From Turneriella sp. (GTDB taxonomy: Bacteria; Spirochaetota; Leptospiria; Turneriellales; Turneriellaceae): a stretch of DNA of 64,000 bases. Below the pieces are notes generated by a model, which made no database searches, was not told the DNA's origin, and was given only the letters and a program-made list of their open reading frames with translations. Below are positions 7,587-15,285 of this stretch, piece by piece. The translations under genes were made by a program, and so were the position numbers. Where the stretch lies: assembly GCA_019186965.1 (NCBI GenBank), contig JABARV010000002.1:192737-256736 (forward strand), in the 5' to 3' direction. Position 1 is the stretch's first letter. The number at the start of each line of letters is the position of its first letter.

Positions 7587-8756
7587 CTACAACAACGCCG
7601 CTAAAAATTTATCCGCAGGTATGACGCTCACCTTTGCGTCGCGTAAGTAAGCGTCGGTTTTTTTATCTAAAGTGACAACGAAACATTTGTCGACGCCCAA
7701 ACGATCGGCGAAGTATTTAAGCGGCACAATCGAATCGGGTCGACTGAGTTTGGCTTCGACCATGAGCCACGGTTTTTTCTCGAATACCAAAAGAAAATCC
7801 ACCTCGCGTTTTTCGCGGTCGCGTATGTAAAATAAATCGAGGTCCATGCCGGTGTAGTCGCGTATATAGTGGCAAAATTTTAACAGATGTTGTGCAATCA
7901 TATTTTCAAATCGAGCGCCTTTGTCTTCGATCACAGAGTAATCCCACAAATAAAATTTCGATTCTTTGCGCACCGTGCGCGTCAAGCGGCCGTGGTAGGG
8001 AGGCACTTCAAAGACAAAGTAATTGCGTTCGAGTACGGTAAGCCACAGTTTTATACTTTTAGGCGACACCGAAAGGTCACGGGCAACCGACGCCATGGAA
8101 AAAGGCGAACCGATGCGGTGGGGGATGAGGTCGCCCAAAAGTTCAAGATTCGCGAGGTCTTGAATGAGTTCCCACGAGCGGATGTCGTCGCGAAAAACGC
8201 GCTCGAAGCGTTCTTTTTGCCAGCGCGCGAGAAAGCGTTCGTCTTGACGCAAGAACGGTTCGGGAAAACCACCCAAGCGGAAAAAATCATCAACCGCGTT
8301 GGAGTGCTTTGAAAAATCAAGAACCGGCGGAGTTTTTGAAAATGCAAACTTATTTCTTTTGGGTAGCATTTCGGCGACGGTGAAAGGGTGCATGCGGTAG
8401 TAATGGTAGCGGCCTAAAAGCGAATCGCCTCCCCTACGGTAAATATCAAGCCGCGCACTGCCGGTAGCCAAAATTTGTAAATCGTTTTCACGGGTGTCCC
8501 AGTAGCCTTTCAAGAGAGATTTCCATGTGCGGTACTTATGGATTTCATCAAAAACAATGAAGTTGGTTGCTTGCGGCCATGTTGCGTGCAAGATACGTTG
8601 TCTATCTTTACGGTTATCCCACGTGAGATAAATGCCTGCGTTACTTTTTTCGATGAGCGATTTTGCAAAGGTGGTCTTGCCGCACTGGCGCGGCCCACCC
8701 ATAAAAATCATTTTTTCATGTAAGTCTTCGAGCACCGATTCAGTCAAATATCGCAC
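7587..8756 (-). CDS. AAA-type ATPase with DUF4143 domain
   Basis: A 389-residue protein. Walker A is GGPRQCGKTTF (~residues 19-29) and the Walker B region is FIVFDEIHKYRTW (~70-82); the middle holds the helical DUF4143-type region and the C-terminal ~130 residues have the REVDFLLVFEKKPWLMVEAK nuclease-like pattern (D, E-x-K) seen at the end of this family. These ATPases are common, often horizontally transferred, and of unknown function. It starts at GTG 8756; an overlapping ATG at 8758 is in another frame. It stands alone between an inward-reading hydrolase and the NRDE gene. Confidence 0.9.
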   Translation of the reverse strand: MRYLTESVLEDLHEKMIFMGGPRQCGKTTFAKSLIEKSNAGIYLTWDNRKDRQRILHATWPQATNFIVFDEIHKYRTWKSLLKGYWDTRENDLQILATGSARLDIYRRGGDSLLGRYHYYRMHPFTVAEMLPKRNKFAFSKTPPVLDFSKHSNAVDDFFRLGGFPEPFLRQDERFLARWQKERFERVFRDDIRSWELIQDLANLELLGDLIPHRIGSPFSMASVARDLSVSPKSIKLWLTVLERNYFVFEVPPYHGRLTRTVRKESKFYLWDYSVIEDKGARFENMIAQHLLKFCHYIRDYTGMDLDLFYIRDREKREVDFLLVFEKKPWLMVEAKLSRPDSIVPLKYFADRLGVDKCFVVTLDKKTDAYLRDAKVSVIPADKFLAALL

Positions 8757-8830
8757 ATGACAAATCAGTATAGGTGTATCAGATTGTCAATACAAATCGG
8801 GATATGTGTATTAAATAGTAGTAAGCGCTA

Positions 8831-9673
8831 TCAGGCTCCACAGTTCACGTATAAACTCCGATCGCCCGCCGCTTTACCTTCTTCAAAAGTGCGCTCGACA
8901 AAGTGTACCCCCTCTTTACTCCAAAAAAGATGGCTCGATACGCGTGTGCCGTACATGGGCGCACGGATAAAAATTGGAGAAAGCATTTTTTCCATTGCAA
9001 ACGGAAATCCCGTTTGTTGTACTTCGCTATCGGGAGCAACTGTTGTATCGTGTAACAAAGACAAAACAGCTTCGCTGTCGGATGGCTCCACGCGTTGGAA
9101 ATATTCCTTTGCTCTTTGCACTTTATACCAAGGCGTATCTAAAAAATGGTTAGAGAGGGCATAAAGCCCCGGGGAAAGCTTTCGTGTGGCGGCGCCTGTT
9201 TTGTTTTCGAAATAAAACACCTCTTTTGGGTTTCCAAAAATTAAATTAAACCCTTTATACCTGTGTGCGGTATCTTCCAAGTTTTTAATATACGCGTGTA
9301 TGTCTTTCGCAAGTAAAAAATCTCGCACCAAAATTCCACGCGAAAAAATTTTTACTTCTTCGCCATCCGTGGCCGCGGGAGCGCTCGCCCCCTCCATGGG
9401 GCTTCGCACTCCGCGAAAGACGCCATCCGTGGCCGCGGGAGCACTCGCCCCCTCCATGGGGCTTCGCACATTCGTCACTGCGGCGAAGAAACCGCTCTGG
9501 TTTACACCCAACCAAGTTCCTCCTTCCTTTAAATCACGCCCTGCTAAAAGGTGAGGTTCGTCTTTCCACCACGAAAGTGGTGCGCTTGGGCGCGAATAAA
9601 ACTCATCACGGTTCGCCGCAATAACCAGAGGGAAATCCGCATTTTGCTCGTACGATAAAACAATTAAGCACAT
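8831..9673 (-). CDS. NRDE/TANGO2-family protein with a duplicated inserted peptide
   Basis: A 280-residue protein of the NRDE family (DUF833, TANGO2-like). The N-terminus has the family motif in MCLIVLSY...VIAANRDEFYSRPS, and GRDLKEGGTWLGVNQSG follows; the catalytic-type Cys2 is present as in Ntn-hydrolase-like members. Between the NVR strand (~residue 68) and the rest of the domain there is a ~35-residue insert in which SPMEGASAPAATDG occurs twice. The insert comes from two ~49-bp repeats at 60-bp spacing and is very GC-rich compared with the host gene. The reading frame survives, so the protein may still be made. Eukaryotic members affect Golgi organisation or haem trafficking; the bacterial function is unknown. 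Confidence 0.88.
   Translation of the reverse strand: MCLIVLSYEQNADFPLVIAANRDEFYSRPSAPLSWWKDEPHLLAGRDLKEGGTWLGVNQSGFFAAVTNVRSPMEGASAPAATDGVFRGVRSPMEGASAPAATDGEEVKIFSRGILVRDFLLAKDIHAYIKNLEDTAHRYKGFNLIFGNPKEVFYFENKTGAATRKLSPGLYALSNHFLDTPWYKVQRAKEYFQRVEPSDSEAVLSLLHDTTVAPDSEVQQTGFPFAMEKMLSPIFIRAPMYGTRVSSHLFWSKEGVHFVERTFEEGKAAGDRSLYVNCGA
9361..9480. repeat. Two ~49-bp direct repeats at 60-bp spacing, in frame inside the NRDE gene
   Basis: CGCCATCCGTGGCCGCGGGA begins at 9361 and again at 9421. About 49 bp are nearly identical (one G/A difference at the GAGCRCTCG point), followed by unlike 11-bp tails. GC content is visibly higher than in the surrounding gene. This looks like a small mobile repeat that inserted in frame and duplicated. 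Confidence 0.85.
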
Positions 9674-9798
9674 ACACCGCTACACTAACAATTTTTAAAA
9701 GCCCTACCTAAAAAGCAAACTCTTTTAGGCCTTGCTAACCCAATTTATCTTCATTTTATTCTTGCACGCGTGCCCTAAGCTAACAGAATGCCAATTAG

Positions 9799-10155
9799 AT
9801 GCCAACACCTGCTGAACAACAATTTAATGTTATTGAAGAATATACCCAAAAATATACCTTTTTCAAGGCTGTAGGGGCTCTCAATTCACAAAATACACAC
9901 GAAGTCCGCCGTAAATTTCTCGACGCCGCAACAAAAAACCACGTTCTTCTCGATTTAAGCGGTGTAGAACTTATTGTATCGACAGGGATAGGCCTCCTTT
10001 TTGAAATGAGCGAGCAACTTGCGCGTAAAGGTAAAAAACTTGTCCTTATACAACCCTCCGCACGTGTACAGCAGGTAATCGGCCTAACAGGGTTTACCGA
10101 TATGTTCTCTTACGCTGAATCGCGCATCAATGCAGAAAAACTTATACAACAGTAA
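9799..10155 (+). CDS. STAS-domain anti-sigma-factor antagonist
   Basis: A 118-residue single STAS domain like SpoIIAA or RsbV. The core strand-helix is HVLLDLSGVELIVSTGIGLLFEM, where Ser/Thr in VSTGIG matches the phosphorylated Ser of DSSGLG in classic antagonists, so control by an anti-sigma serine kinase is possible. It heads the plus-strand run 9799-13534 (26 bp before the next gene). A partner phosphatase could be the SpoIIE-like protein at 57979, though that is far away and appears degenerate. Confidence 0.9.
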   Translation: MPTPAEQQFNVIEEYTQKYTFFKAVGALNSQNTHEVRRKFLDAATKNHVLLDLSGVELIVSTGIGLLFEMSEQLARKGKKLVLIQPSARVQQVIGLTGFTDMFSYAESRINAEKLIQQ

Positions 10156-10181
10156 CAAAATCTTAAAATAGCGAGTATTTT

Positions 10182-10967
10182 ATGGCAGAAACAAAAAAAT
10201 TATTTAGTGCAGAAAACAAAGCTGGCGACAAATTTAACTACGCTCGAAAGCTTTTCCATTTGGTTGGGCTAATTATCCCCTTTGGATATTTCTTTAGCAT
10301 CCTTGACCCTATAAGCCCTTGGCAGTTTAAAGAGACAACACGCTCGCTAATTTTTTTTATTACAGGTACAATTACTGTGCTTTTTTTAATCATTGAATTT
10401 TTGCGTTTCCGTTTTAAATATTGGCAAGATTTATTCCTTAAAGTTGTAGGTCCCATGCTCAAAGGCAAAGAGGCCGAAAAAATGCACGGTAGCGTTCCGT
10501 ATATGCTTGCTATCTGCCTTGTTGTTGGTTTTTTTCCACGTGAAATTGCAATCGTGTCGCTTCTTTTTCTTACATTTGGAGACCCCACCGCCGCGCTTGT
10601 CGGTGGAAAGTTTGGTACAATACGTTTTTATAACGGCAAAAGTTTACAGGGGACACTGGGCGGCATCGCAGGCGCGTTTGTCGCAGGTTTTATTTTTCTA
10701 TTGATTATTTCTCTCGCGCAAGTTTCGTCCCCATACCTTTTGTGGGATACCCACGGCATCCGCTTAGAAAATTGGATAACCCTGGCGGTTGGCTCCATTG
10801 TTGCGCTCCTTGTCGAATTTATTAGCCACGAAGGTTTTTTTGACGATAACTTAACAATCCCGCTTATCTCTTCACTTGCGATGATTGGCGTACACATGCT
10901 ACTTACCTCGACAAATATCACAGCGTATTTTTATTCTTTTAGCGATTTAGTGCGCCTCGTTTCGTAA
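10182..10967 (+). CDS. Dolichol-kinase/phosphatidate-cytidylyltransferase-like membrane enzyme
   Basis: A 261-residue multi-pass membrane protein with the SEC59/DGK1/VTE5 family pattern: KGKEAEKMHGSVPYMLAI, then LTFGDPTAALVGGKFG and FYNGKSLQGTLGG. Members use CTP to phosphorylate a membrane lipid alcohol (dolichol, diacylglycerol, phytol) or make CDP-lipids. In a bacterium a polyprenol or diacylglycerol kinase role is plausible but inferred. It has about seven hydrophobic segments. It lies between the STAS gene and a sugar-nucleotide-like beta-helix protein, with tmk and GT9 after, which hints at lipid-carrier or envelope glycan work. Confidence 0.82.
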   Translation: MAETKKLFSAENKAGDKFNYARKLFHLVGLIIPFGYFFSILDPISPWQFKETTRSLIFFITGTITVLFLIIEFLRFRFKYWQDLFLKVVGPMLKGKEAEKMHGSVPYMLAICLVVGFFPREIAIVSLLFLTFGDPTAALVGGKFGTIRFYNGKSLQGTLGGIAGAFVAGFIFLLIISLAQVSSPYLLWDTHGIRLENWITLAVGSIVALLVEFISHEGFFDDNLTIPLISSLAMIGVHMLLTSTNITAYFYSFSDLVRLVS

Positions 10968-10971
10968 ACCA

Positions 10972-11874
10972 ATGGCCGATACAAAACGGCATTTTGAAAA
11001 AACACTGACGCCACTTTTACGACTCAAGAATATTGAAAATTTGCGTGATGGAATTTTTACTCCGCTTGAGCGCGAAGAAAAAACCATACAATACAAAACG
11101 CCATTTTTGCTTTTGGAAAAATTAGGCGAAAAAATTGAGGCCGATTTACCCCGACTCCAAAACCAATACCGTGGTACGTTAATACCTCCTAAAGTTTTAA
11201 ACGAAACGCAACAAGTAGAAGGGCTAGCCGAAAAACTCTTTGTGCACACAAGCGCATCACTCTCACGTTTTGCGGTTTTTGATACAACCAAAGGAACAAT
11301 TGTTATCGATGCGAACGTGCGTATCTCCGCTTTTTCTCTTATCCAAGGGCCAGCGTATATTGGTAAGGACTCGCAATTGGATCGTTGTAACTTCTCGAAC
11401 TCCATTTGTGGAGAAAATTGCCGCTTAGGTGGGGAAATTGCAGATTCGATTATTGGAAATTTTTCTAATAAGCACCACGAAGGTTTTTTGGGACACTCGC
11501 TTGTCGGCGATTGGGTAAATTTAGGTGCGTTAACAACGACATCCGACTTAAAAAATAATTATGGGGAGGTACGCTTGCATTTTGGAAGCGAGGCTTTCAA
11601 TACAGGCACAATTAAATTTGGTTCTATTATAGGCGATTATGTAAAAACAGCAATCGGCACCATGTTGGGTACAGGTACAGTTGTCGATTTTGGAACAAAC
11701 CTTTTTGGAGCGCATTCTTTTTCTGGCTATATTCCCCCGTTCCAGTGGGGTAAAGAGCAAGTTTACGAGCGCGAAAAATTTTTAACCGACGCAGAACGGA
11801 TGATGCAGCGCCGTGGAAAATCAATCCCCGGATCCCTTGCGCATAAAATACGCGCAATTACAGGAGAACCATGA
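10972..11874 (+). CDS. GlmU-like left-handed beta-helix protein (putative sugar nucleotidyltransferase relative)
   Basis: A 300-residue protein. Residues ~95-260 are hexapeptide-type repeats, including the SNKHHEGFLGHSLVGDWVNL and GALTTTSDLKNNYG segments found in GlmU-like and sugar-1-phosphate nucleotidyltransferase-like proteins. The N-terminal ~90 residues are shorter than a full nucleotidyltransferase domain and lack a visible G-x-G-T-R motif, so only the acyltransferase-like half may be active. It starts 4 nt after the dolichol-kinase-like gene and its stop overlaps tmk by 4 nt (ATGA), so it is tightly co-translated. Confidence 0.8.
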   Translation: MADTKRHFEKTLTPLLRLKNIENLRDGIFTPLEREEKTIQYKTPFLLLEKLGEKIEADLPRLQNQYRGTLIPPKVLNETQQVEGLAEKLFVHTSASLSRFAVFDTTKGTIVIDANVRISAFSLIQGPAYIGKDSQLDRCNFSNSICGENCRLGGEIADSIIGNFSNKHHEGFLGHSLVGDWVNLGALTTTSDLKNNYGEVRLHFGSEAFNTGTIKFGSIIGDYVKTAIGTMLGTGTVVDFGTNLFGAHSFSGYIPPFQWGKEQVYEREKFLTDAERMMQRRGKSIPGSLAHKIRAITGEP

Positions 11875-12512
11875 AAGGCCTTTTTGTCGTCTTCGAGGGT
11901 ATAGACGGCAGCGGCAAAACAACGGCTATCCAAAAACTCCAAAAGTTATTAGAGGCGCAAGGGTTGCATGCCAAAGCATTACGTGAACCTACTGAAAAAA
12001 CGGATGCATCGCGTGAAATCCGCCGCATTTTACGCACAAGCCCAACAATTGATGCACACATAACGCAGGAACTTTTAGACCTTTTTCTTATCGATCGCCT
12101 TTGGGATATCGAGCACCAAATTAAACCTGCGCTTGAATTAGGAATGGTTGTTCTACTGGATCGTTACTTTTTTTCCACAGCTGCATACCAAGCGCTAAAT
12201 AACGCAGAATGTGAACACATTCTTTCAAACTATTTTGGCGATACGCGCATTCTTCTTCCCAACCTTCTTTTTTTTCTTGATATTCCCATAGAGCTTGCAC
12301 TTGAACGGTTGGCCTTGCGCGGCAACCCCGATGTATTTGAAAACGAAGCGCGTCTTAAAAAAATTATGCAGCGGTACGAAAAGGTATTCGAGTACCTCCA
12401 AAACCACAAAATCCCAATACCCGTTGAAAAAAAAAGTGGCGCCTTAAGCGACGATGATATTTATTGGATAAGTCGTTCTATTGCCGACAAATACGCTAAA
12501 ATAAATCCATGA
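11871..12512 (+). CDS. tmk: Thymidylate kinase
   Basis: A 213-residue cytosolic enzyme that phosphorylates dTMP to dTDP. It has the P-loop FEGIDGSGKTT (residues ~8-18), the DR(Y/H) motif in VVLLDRYFFSTAAYQ (~94-108) and a lid region around ERLALRGNPDVFE (~143-155). Length is typical. Both ends overlap neighbours by 4 nt (ATGA), placing it in a translationally coupled set with the beta-helix protein and the GT9 gene. Confidence 0.96.
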   Translation: MKGLFVVFEGIDGSGKTTAIQKLQKLLEAQGLHAKALREPTEKTDASREIRRILRTSPTIDAHITQELLDLFLIDRLWDIEHQIKPALELGMVVLLDRYFFSTAAYQALNNAECEHILSNYFGDTRILLPNLLFFLDIPIELALERLALRGNPDVFENEARLKKIMQRYEKVFEYLQNHKIPIPVEKKSGALSDDDIYWISRSIADKYAKINP

Positions 12513-13534
12513 AAGATATTCTTGTAATCCGTTTAAGCGCTATAGGCGATATTCTTTTAACGACACCCGTTCTTGCGCATCTTAAAAAACTCTACCCGCA
12601 AGCGAATATCCATTATCTTGTTAAAGGTGAGTACCAAAACTTTATCGCCGCTTGCCCTGACGCCGATTATTTTATTTTATGGAAAAAAGAAGAATCCCTT
12701 TTTAGCGTCGCAAAACGTATTCGTGCTTTAGAAATCCCCTTTGATTTAGTCGTCGATTTACAAAGCAATCTCAAGACGCGTATTTTGGCGCACCTTTTTA
12801 AAGCCAAGATACGCAGGCGGTATGTAAAGCCATACCTCAACCGCATTTTTCTCGTCTATTTTAAAATTAACCGTTACAAAGAAATCAAAAAAACAACCGA
12901 ACGCTATCTCGATGCATTAAAAGGTTTGGATGATACCCGTTTAACCGAAACAATCCACCTTAACCGTAAAAAACTCCCCGCACAAATTGAACGTTTTGCA
13001 AAAGAAAACACCGTCGTAATTGCACCAGGCGCAAAATGGATGACAAAGCGTTGGCCCGAAGAATACTTCGCGTCGCTTGCTTCTAAAATTTTAGAAAAAC
13101 ATCCCAAAGAAAAAATTGTATGGTTGGGAGGCCCTGACGAAATACCGCTTTTCGACTTTTTCAAAAAACATCCCTACTTGCTACGCCACCAAAAACGCAT
13201 GCTTTTTCTCTCGAATGTATTGGGGGTAGAACAAATGGCGACGCTCGCAGATAGTGCGCAGGTAATTATCTGCAACGACAGCGGACTAATGCACCTTTTA
13301 TCGACGTCGAATACACCGCTTGTGGCTCTTTTTTTAAGCACTGCCGAAGAGTTTGGTTTTTTTCCCTTAGCGAAAAATGCAGAGGTTTTAATGGCGCGTA
13401 ATATCGAATGTAGGCCGTGTAGCCACAAGGGATTACCCGCGTGTCCTAAAAAACATTTCCGCTGCGGGCGCGAGCTAACTGCGGACGAAGTTTACACTAC
13501 TGTGTCGAAGCATTTTCATCCGGCTTCTCTATAA
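12509..13534 (+). CDS. Glycosyltransferase family 9 (heptosyltransferase-like)
   Basis: A 341-residue GT-B enzyme. The N-terminus KDILVIRLSAIGDILLTTPV is the hallmark of WaaC/WaaF/RfaQ heptosyltransferases; a second domain has VVIAPGAKWMTKRWPEEYFA (~170-190) and the nucleotide-sugar region ICNDSGLMHLLSTSNTPLVA (~252-271). GT9 enzymes add ADP-heptose or a similar sugar to LPS core. C-terminal Cys (CRPCSHKGLPACPKKHFRC) match the Cys-rich tail of several members. It starts at an ATGA overlap with tmk and ends in a 38-bp convergent overlap with the histidine-kinase gene. Confidence 0.93.
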   Translation: MKDILVIRLSAIGDILLTTPVLAHLKKLYPQANIHYLVKGEYQNFIAACPDADYFILWKKEESLFSVAKRIRALEIPFDLVVDLQSNLKTRILAHLFKAKIRRRYVKPYLNRIFLVYFKINRYKEIKKTTERYLDALKGLDDTRLTETIHLNRKKLPAQIERFAKENTVVIAPGAKWMTKRWPEEYFASLASKILEKHPKEKIVWLGGPDEIPLFDFFKKHPYLLRHQKRMLFLSNVLGVEQMATLADSAQVIICNDSGLMHLLSTSNTPLVALFLSTAEEFGFFPLAKNAEVLMARNIECRPCSHKGLPACPKKHFRCGRELTADEVYTTVSKHFHPASL

Positions 13535-15284
13535 GTGCGTTCTGGATTGTTCTGTAGAGTTCTGCCTGGTTAATTGGTTTGGTGACGATATTGTTCATAC
13601 CAACTTGAAAAACTTTTTGTCGCGTTTCGCTCAGTACGTCTGCGGTTAAAGCGACGATAGGTACGGTTGATTTTTTAGGATCGTCTATCGCACGGATTTG
13701 CTCGGCAGCTTCAAAGCCATCCATGAACGGCATCTGTAAATCCATGAGTACCAAGTCATATTCTCCTTGGTTTACAGAGCCAAACGCCTTGAGGCCGTTA
13801 TCGACAATAGTAACGTGTGAATTCCATGCTTCAAGCAAAGTCTTCACTAAAAGTTGATTCACTTCATTGTCTTCGGCGACAAGAATTTTTTTTCCATTAA
13901 GATCGTATTTTGTGTGTTCAATTTCTACATATTTTTCTTTCGCTTTTTCAAAGGGCAAATCTACCAAAAATACGGTTCCGTCGCCTGGACTACTCATTAC
14001 AGAAATTTTACCACCTTGCAGCTCGACAAGTTGTTTACTTATTGCAAGTCCCAACCCTGTACCGCCATACCGCACTGCTGTTTCTCGAGAAACAGGAGAA
14101 AATCTTTCAAAAAGGTACGGCAACTTTTCTTTAGGTATTCCAATACCAGTATCTTCGACTTCAAAACAAATTCTATACCCATTCTCATCTTGTTCAGATA
14201 CCATAACATTTAAGGTAACGCCGCCACGGTGGGTAAATTTCATTGCGTTACCCAGCAGGTTAAGTAGAATTTGGCTTACCCGCGTCGAATCTCCATATAC
14301 AAAACGCGGTACATTCGACGCAAAAAAAAGCTGCGTTGTAATGCCCGTACTACGATGGCCATAAAATTGTGCGGTTTGCATCAGGTTTTCGCATGTAGCA
14401 ATTAAATCAAAATCTTGTTTATGCAAAACCAACGTACGCGCTTCGATACGGGTGTAATCGAGTAAATCGTTTATAAGCGTCGTCAAGTTTGCGGCAGAAA
14501 TTTCAATTTGCTGTAAACGCGTACGAAACTCAAAACGTTGTTTCTCGTTAGTGATAGAGTTTGTTGCATCAAGAAGAATATCCGCAAAACCTTTTATAGC
14601 ATTCATTGGCGTACGCAGCTCGTGCGATATGTTCGAGAGAAAAAAAGATTTTGCTTCTGCAGCTTCGGTCGCTTTTTTAACCGCGTAGAGCAAACGCCGT
14701 TCAGTACGGCTGCTTTCGTATACAAGATAAAGCCCAACAAGAACAAAAAGGATTGAACTACGTAGAATGTTTCCTTTAAGAAAACTCTCGCTTAGTTCAG
14801 GCGTTACTGCGCTATAAAACGGCGGCATTTCTTTCGTAAGAAGAACTAACGTAATTATTCCAGAGGAAAAAATAATAGAAATAAATAAATGCGAACGTAG
14901 GTATAGATTTGGAAAAATTATAAAAATCGCTTGCGCCAAATTAACAAGAAGAAGCCAAAATCCCGCTTGGAAGCCAAAGTAAAAATGTTGGGCGGCAATC
15001 GTAGATGCGGCGACCAAGCTAAAAAGAACAGGAGCAACGCGATACGCCCCCAATGCGTGCAGCATTAAAGACGCAAGGTATCCCACTATTGAAAAAAGTG
15101 CGACGTATATAGGGAAATAAATATTTTTATTCCAAAATACGCCTATCTGTATTGATGCAAAAAGAATAGAGAAAATAATTCCCCAATTAAGAACCCGCAC
15201 CAACTTTGCACTCTTTTCATCGGGAGCAAACCCTACCCCTATACGTAGGATGGCGGCAAAAAATTTTTTAAAACCGTCAAACAT
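13497..15284 (-). CDS. Hybrid sensor histidine kinase with receiver domain
   Basis: A 595-residue membrane protein. Residues ~30-190 hold about six membrane helices with no large periplasmic domain, so it may sense the membrane itself or a small molecule. HisKA has the phospho-acceptor His221 in FFLSNISHELRTPMNAI; the ATPase domain has Asn346 (LLNLLGNAMKF), DTGIGIP (378-384) and the GGTGLGLAI box (~407-415). The C-terminal receiver (~465-590) has the E471/D472 acid pair, phospho-acceptor Asp515 in DLVLMDLQMP and Lys near 571. No cognate regulator or Hpt gene is next to it. The stop is 1 nt before the flavoenzyme start region on the same strand, and its end overlaps GT9 by 38 bp. Confidence 0.95.
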   Translation of the reverse strand: MFDGFKKFFAAILRIGVGFAPDEKSAKLVRVLNWGIIFSILFASIQIGVFWNKNIYFPIYVALFSIVGYLASLMLHALGAYRVAPVLFSLVAASTIAAQHFYFGFQAGFWLLLVNLAQAIFIIFPNLYLRSHLFISIIFSSGIITLVLLTKEMPPFYSAVTPELSESFLKGNILRSSILFVLVGLYLVYESSRTERRLLYAVKKATEAAEAKSFFLSNISHELRTPMNAIKGFADILLDATNSITNEKQRFEFRTRLQQIEISAANLTTLINDLLDYTRIEARTLVLHKQDFDLIATCENLMQTAQFYGHRSTGITTQLFFASNVPRFVYGDSTRVSQILLNLLGNAMKFTHRGGVTLNVMVSEQDENGYRICFEVEDTGIGIPKEKLPYLFERFSPVSRETAVRYGGTGLGLAISKQLVELQGGKISVMSSPGDGTVFLVDLPFEKAKEKYVEIEHTKYDLNGKKILVAEDNEVNQLLVKTLLEAWNSHVTIVDNGLKAFGSVNQGEYDLVLMDLQMPFMDGFEAAEQIRAIDDPKKSTVPIVALTADVLSETRQKVFQVGMNNIVTKPINQAELYRTIQNALIEKPDENASTQ

Positions 15285-15285
15285 T

